Part shown: piece after piece, positions 62,336 to 64,000 of the stretch
How the letters are laid out: the number at the start of each line of letters is the position of its first letter
How positions within the stretch are numbered: the first letter of the stretch is position 1
From: Candidatus Thorarchaeota archaeon
GTDB taxonomy: Archaea > Asgardarchaeota > Thorarchaeia > Thorarchaeales > Thorarchaeaceae
DNA length: 64,000 nt
Assembly (NCBI GenBank): GCA_019057475.1
Contig: DXJO01000010.1
Span: 231,460 to 295,459, forward strand
Direction of reading: 5' to 3'
Notes under the pieces: generated by a model
The model's database searches: none
The model's input: the letters and a program-made list of their open reading frames with translations, nothing else
Told to the model about the DNA's origin: nothing
Translations under genes and position numbers: made by a program

Positions 62336-63154
62336 GTGTATTCTATAAGGTGCAGCAGTGAGAATCACGGTGCATTGACGAACGCGGATAGAATTGCAAG
62401 CCTGGAGGAGCTGGCTTACAATGCATGGACTGCTTGTTATGTTGAACAATATGGTCAGTGGTTTCTACGAGCAGACGAAGGCGTAACCAGGCGGGCAAAC
62501 AGTGTGTTTCCTTTTGGAGCGCCTCCAACAAGCAACCTGCAGGACGCAGTAGAACACTGCATCGGTTTCTACAAGAAACGTGATATCCTGCCAAGATTCC
62601 AAGTAACATCGGCAAGCAAGCCAGACGGATTGGACAAGAGCCTTGAAGACATTGGCTTCGCGTTTGAGATGAGAACCTACCTGCAAACTGCTCCAATAGA
62701 AAAACTCCTTCACTTCGAGCCAACCATCAGAGTAGAAATTCTGAGGGACCCCGTACCAGTCTGGATTCAAACATATGCGGAGGCAGGAGGATTCGGAAAG
62801 CATTCCATGAAAATTCGAGAAGGCATCTTTAGGCGCACCGCTCTAGACAAGGCCTTTGCCTTGGCCAAAACTGACGAAGATGGTATGGGGGCTGGGCTTG
62901 GTGTCTTGGAAGGGGATTGGCTTGGACTATTCGGCATTGAAACCCTTCCAAGTCAGCGAAGAAAGGGGGTTGCTATTGCTGTGAACCATGCCCTTGCATC
63001 ATGGGGCGCCCAGCGAGGCGCCAGAAGAGTGTACCTTCAGGTGGAGGCTAGCAATGATTCTGCCCTGAAGCTATACAGCAAGATGGGTTTCGAAACGGAG
63101 TATCACTACTGGTATCGAACGCTCGGTCTCGACACTGCTGCTGATTCGCCTTGA
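62336..63154 (+). CDS. GNAT N-acetyltransferase
   Basis: A 272-residue protein with a C-terminal GNAT domain (about 135-260): GVLEGDWLGLFGIETLPSQRRKGVAIAVNHAL holds the acetyl-CoA loop and RRVYLQVEASNDSALKLYSKMGFE the usual late alpha/beta part. The N-terminal 125 residues form a second, degenerate GNAT-like half (AYNAWTACYVEQYGQWFLRAD). Such double GNAT proteins acetylate small amines or peptides. The start is GTG at 62336; a TATA-like AATAATATC about 25-30 bases upstream suggests a leaderless message, and TTG at 62375 is another option. Substrate unknown. Confidence 0.8.
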   Translation: MYSIRCSSENHGALTNADRIASLEELAYNAWTACYVEQYGQWFLRADEGVTRRANSVFPFGAPPTSNLQDAVEHCIGFYKKRDILPRFQVTSASKPDGLDKSLEDIGFAFEMRTYLQTAPIEKLLHFEPTIRVEILRDPVPVWIQTYAEAGGFGKHSMKIREGIFRRTALDKAFALAKTDEDGMGAGLGVLEGDWLGLFGIETLPSQRRKGVAIAVNHALASWGAQRGARRVYLQVEASNDSALKLYSKMGFETEYHYWYRTLGLDTAADSP

Positions 63155-63156
63155 AG

Positions 63157-63969
63157 CTAGATCCTTTCCACCCACGCTTCGTACTCTGACTTGATTCGAG
63201 CGGCCTCATCAGTGTCGCCGAAGTCAGCTGGGCTTACTGTGATGTCTTCTCCGTCCGTGATCACTTCTATGACCATCGTTCCTGGAGCTTCTATTTTGAT
63301 ACCTGCTTTGCCATCTCTCTCGAATCGTTCAGTGTAGACAAGATCTGCGTTTTTCATTGTAGCGAGCAGAAGGAATGCAGTCTTCCTGTCCGCAAGTGAA
63401 CCTGGAAGTTTAGGTGCAGGCTTAGCTATTTGCACCGGTTCGTGTACTGGTTCTGGTACAGGTTCCGGTTCTGCAGCCGCAGGTTTCAATTCAATTGCTG
63501 GTCTTGGCTCCGGACGAGGTGCTTGCGCTCGCGCCGCCTCAGGTGAACCGGGTATCGGCTCGGAGCTTTCCTTTGCCTTTCCAGGAAACGCAAGATACTT
63601 GTCCTCAAAATTAAACTTGCCCTGCAATGCGGCCTTGAAAGCAGCAATGTCCTCAGCCACTTTTCGATCGCTGTCGTTCTTCTCGTTCATCTCAGCTATC
63701 CTTGAAGTCGCCATACCTATGGTCGTGATGCCAATCTTGAATCCCGATCTCTGGAAGAATTTGCTCATCCGCAGCGCGTGCATTCTGGTTGGCATACTTA
63801 CGTTTCGTCCAATCCACAGCCAGCAAACATCGTTCAATTCATCCAATACAATGAGTGCATTATCGCTGGTCACAAGGTGCGGGTTGAGCTTCACAGGCGA
63901 TAACTCACCAGCATCATCCTGCAACATCAACATGAAGGGTCTTCTAGAGAGTGCTTTTGGAGAAATTAT
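63157..63969 (-). CDS. Gelsolin-like-domain protein, probably with non-ATG start
   Basis: Residues about 20-115 resemble one gelsolin repeat: SDNALIVLDELNDVCWLWIGRNVSMPTRMHALRMSKFFQRSGF follows the D-vyilD-x-W-vG-A pattern of the fold. A Pro/Glu/Ala-rich linker (about 125-185) and a compact C-terminal alpha/beta segment (about 185-270) follow. The first ATG is at 63933, but the frame is open for 12 more codons (ISPKALSRRPF) directly behind a GGAGG site at 63974-63980, with ATA (63969) or ATT (63966) at proper spacing; a TAG precedes the GGAGG. A start at these codons is likely. Asgard archaea encode gelsolin-like actin regulators, so an actin-linked role is possible. Confidence 0.58.
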   Translation of the reverse strand: MISPKALSRRPFMLMLQDDAGELSPVKLNPHLVTSDNALIVLDELNDVCWLWIGRNVSMPTRMHALRMSKFFQRSGFKIGITTIGMATSRIAEMNEKNDSDRKVAEDIAAFKAALQGKFNFEDKYLAFPGKAKESSEPIPGSPEAARAQAPRPEPRPAIELKPAAAEPEPVPEPVHEPVQIAKPAPKLPGSLADRKTAFLLLATMKNADLVYTERFERDGKAGIKIEAPGTMVIEVITDGEDITVSPADFGDTDEAARIKSEYEAWVERI

Positions 63970-64000
63970 GGTCGCCTCCTATACTAAGTGTCCACTCTAT

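Overview
This window looks like a chromosomal segment of an archaeon, most likely an Asgard archaeon of the Thorarchaeota kind. Archaeal identity rests on a complete transcription factor B (54977-55918), TATA-box promoters with short leaders, many GTG/TTG starts, and giant surface proteins rich in N-glycosylation sequons. The Asgard assignment is an inference. It comes from a SOSS-B/hSSB1-like OB-fold protein (53995-54492), a gelsolin-like protein at the right end (63157-63969), and the overall gene mix. I see no tRNA, rRNA, CRISPR array, insertion sequence or provirus.

Left part (1-10.9 kb): a tldD/pmbA metalloprotease pair, an ABC exporter (ATPase plus permease), an acetoacetate-decarboxylase-like protein, a PAP2 phosphatase, an aldehyde:ferredoxin oxidoreductase overlapping the transcription unit of an iron-dependent alcohol dehydrogenase, and a nitronate-monooxygenase-like flavoprotein. 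Next come a 2304-residue surface protein with a C-terminal multi-pass membrane module (11005-17919) and a run of flavodoxin, PHP phosphoesterase and two SCP2-like paralogues.

Middle (20.4-29.7 kb): a four-gene operon holds two paralogous membrane proteins, a winged-helix regulator and a membrane-anchored beta-solenoid (DUF4097/toastrack-like) protein. Its promoter has two matching operator-like elements in inverted orientation on either side of the TATA box. The arrangement suggests an autoregulated envelope-stress system. It is followed by a GNAT domain fused to about 900 residues of beta-sandwich-like sequence, a TPR protein and a small membrane protein.

Core of interest (29.8-44.8 kb): five tightly coupled genes on the minus strand encode an ABC-2 permease, an ABC ATPase with a novel N-terminal domain, a 1464-residue membrane-anchored subtilisin-like protein, a second ABC ATPase, and a 2258-residue protein with a propeller head and about 70 calcium-binding TSP3-like repeats. 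The subtilisin-like protein keeps Asp and His but has Ala at the nucleophile Ser and Asp at the oxyanion Asn, so it is probably a pseudoprotease. I propose this operon as the best candidate for an undescribed system, perhaps one that exports, scaffolds or displays a giant calcium-dependent surface fibre.

Right part (45-64 kb): a six-hairpin-glycosidase-like protein, and an SBBP-propeller surface protein flanked by a direct duplication of the 3' end of a neighbouring zinc-ribbon gene. These are followed by NadB, a small methyltransferase, the divergent SSB/TFB pair, a B12-binding glutamate-mutase-like protein overlapping an opine dehydrogenase, a Vps62-like protein, galT-galK (galactose use), a GNAT protein and the gelsolin-like protein.

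All functional calls come from reading motifs by eye; no database search was run. Start codons were chosen from Shine-Dalgarno spacing and family N-termini.
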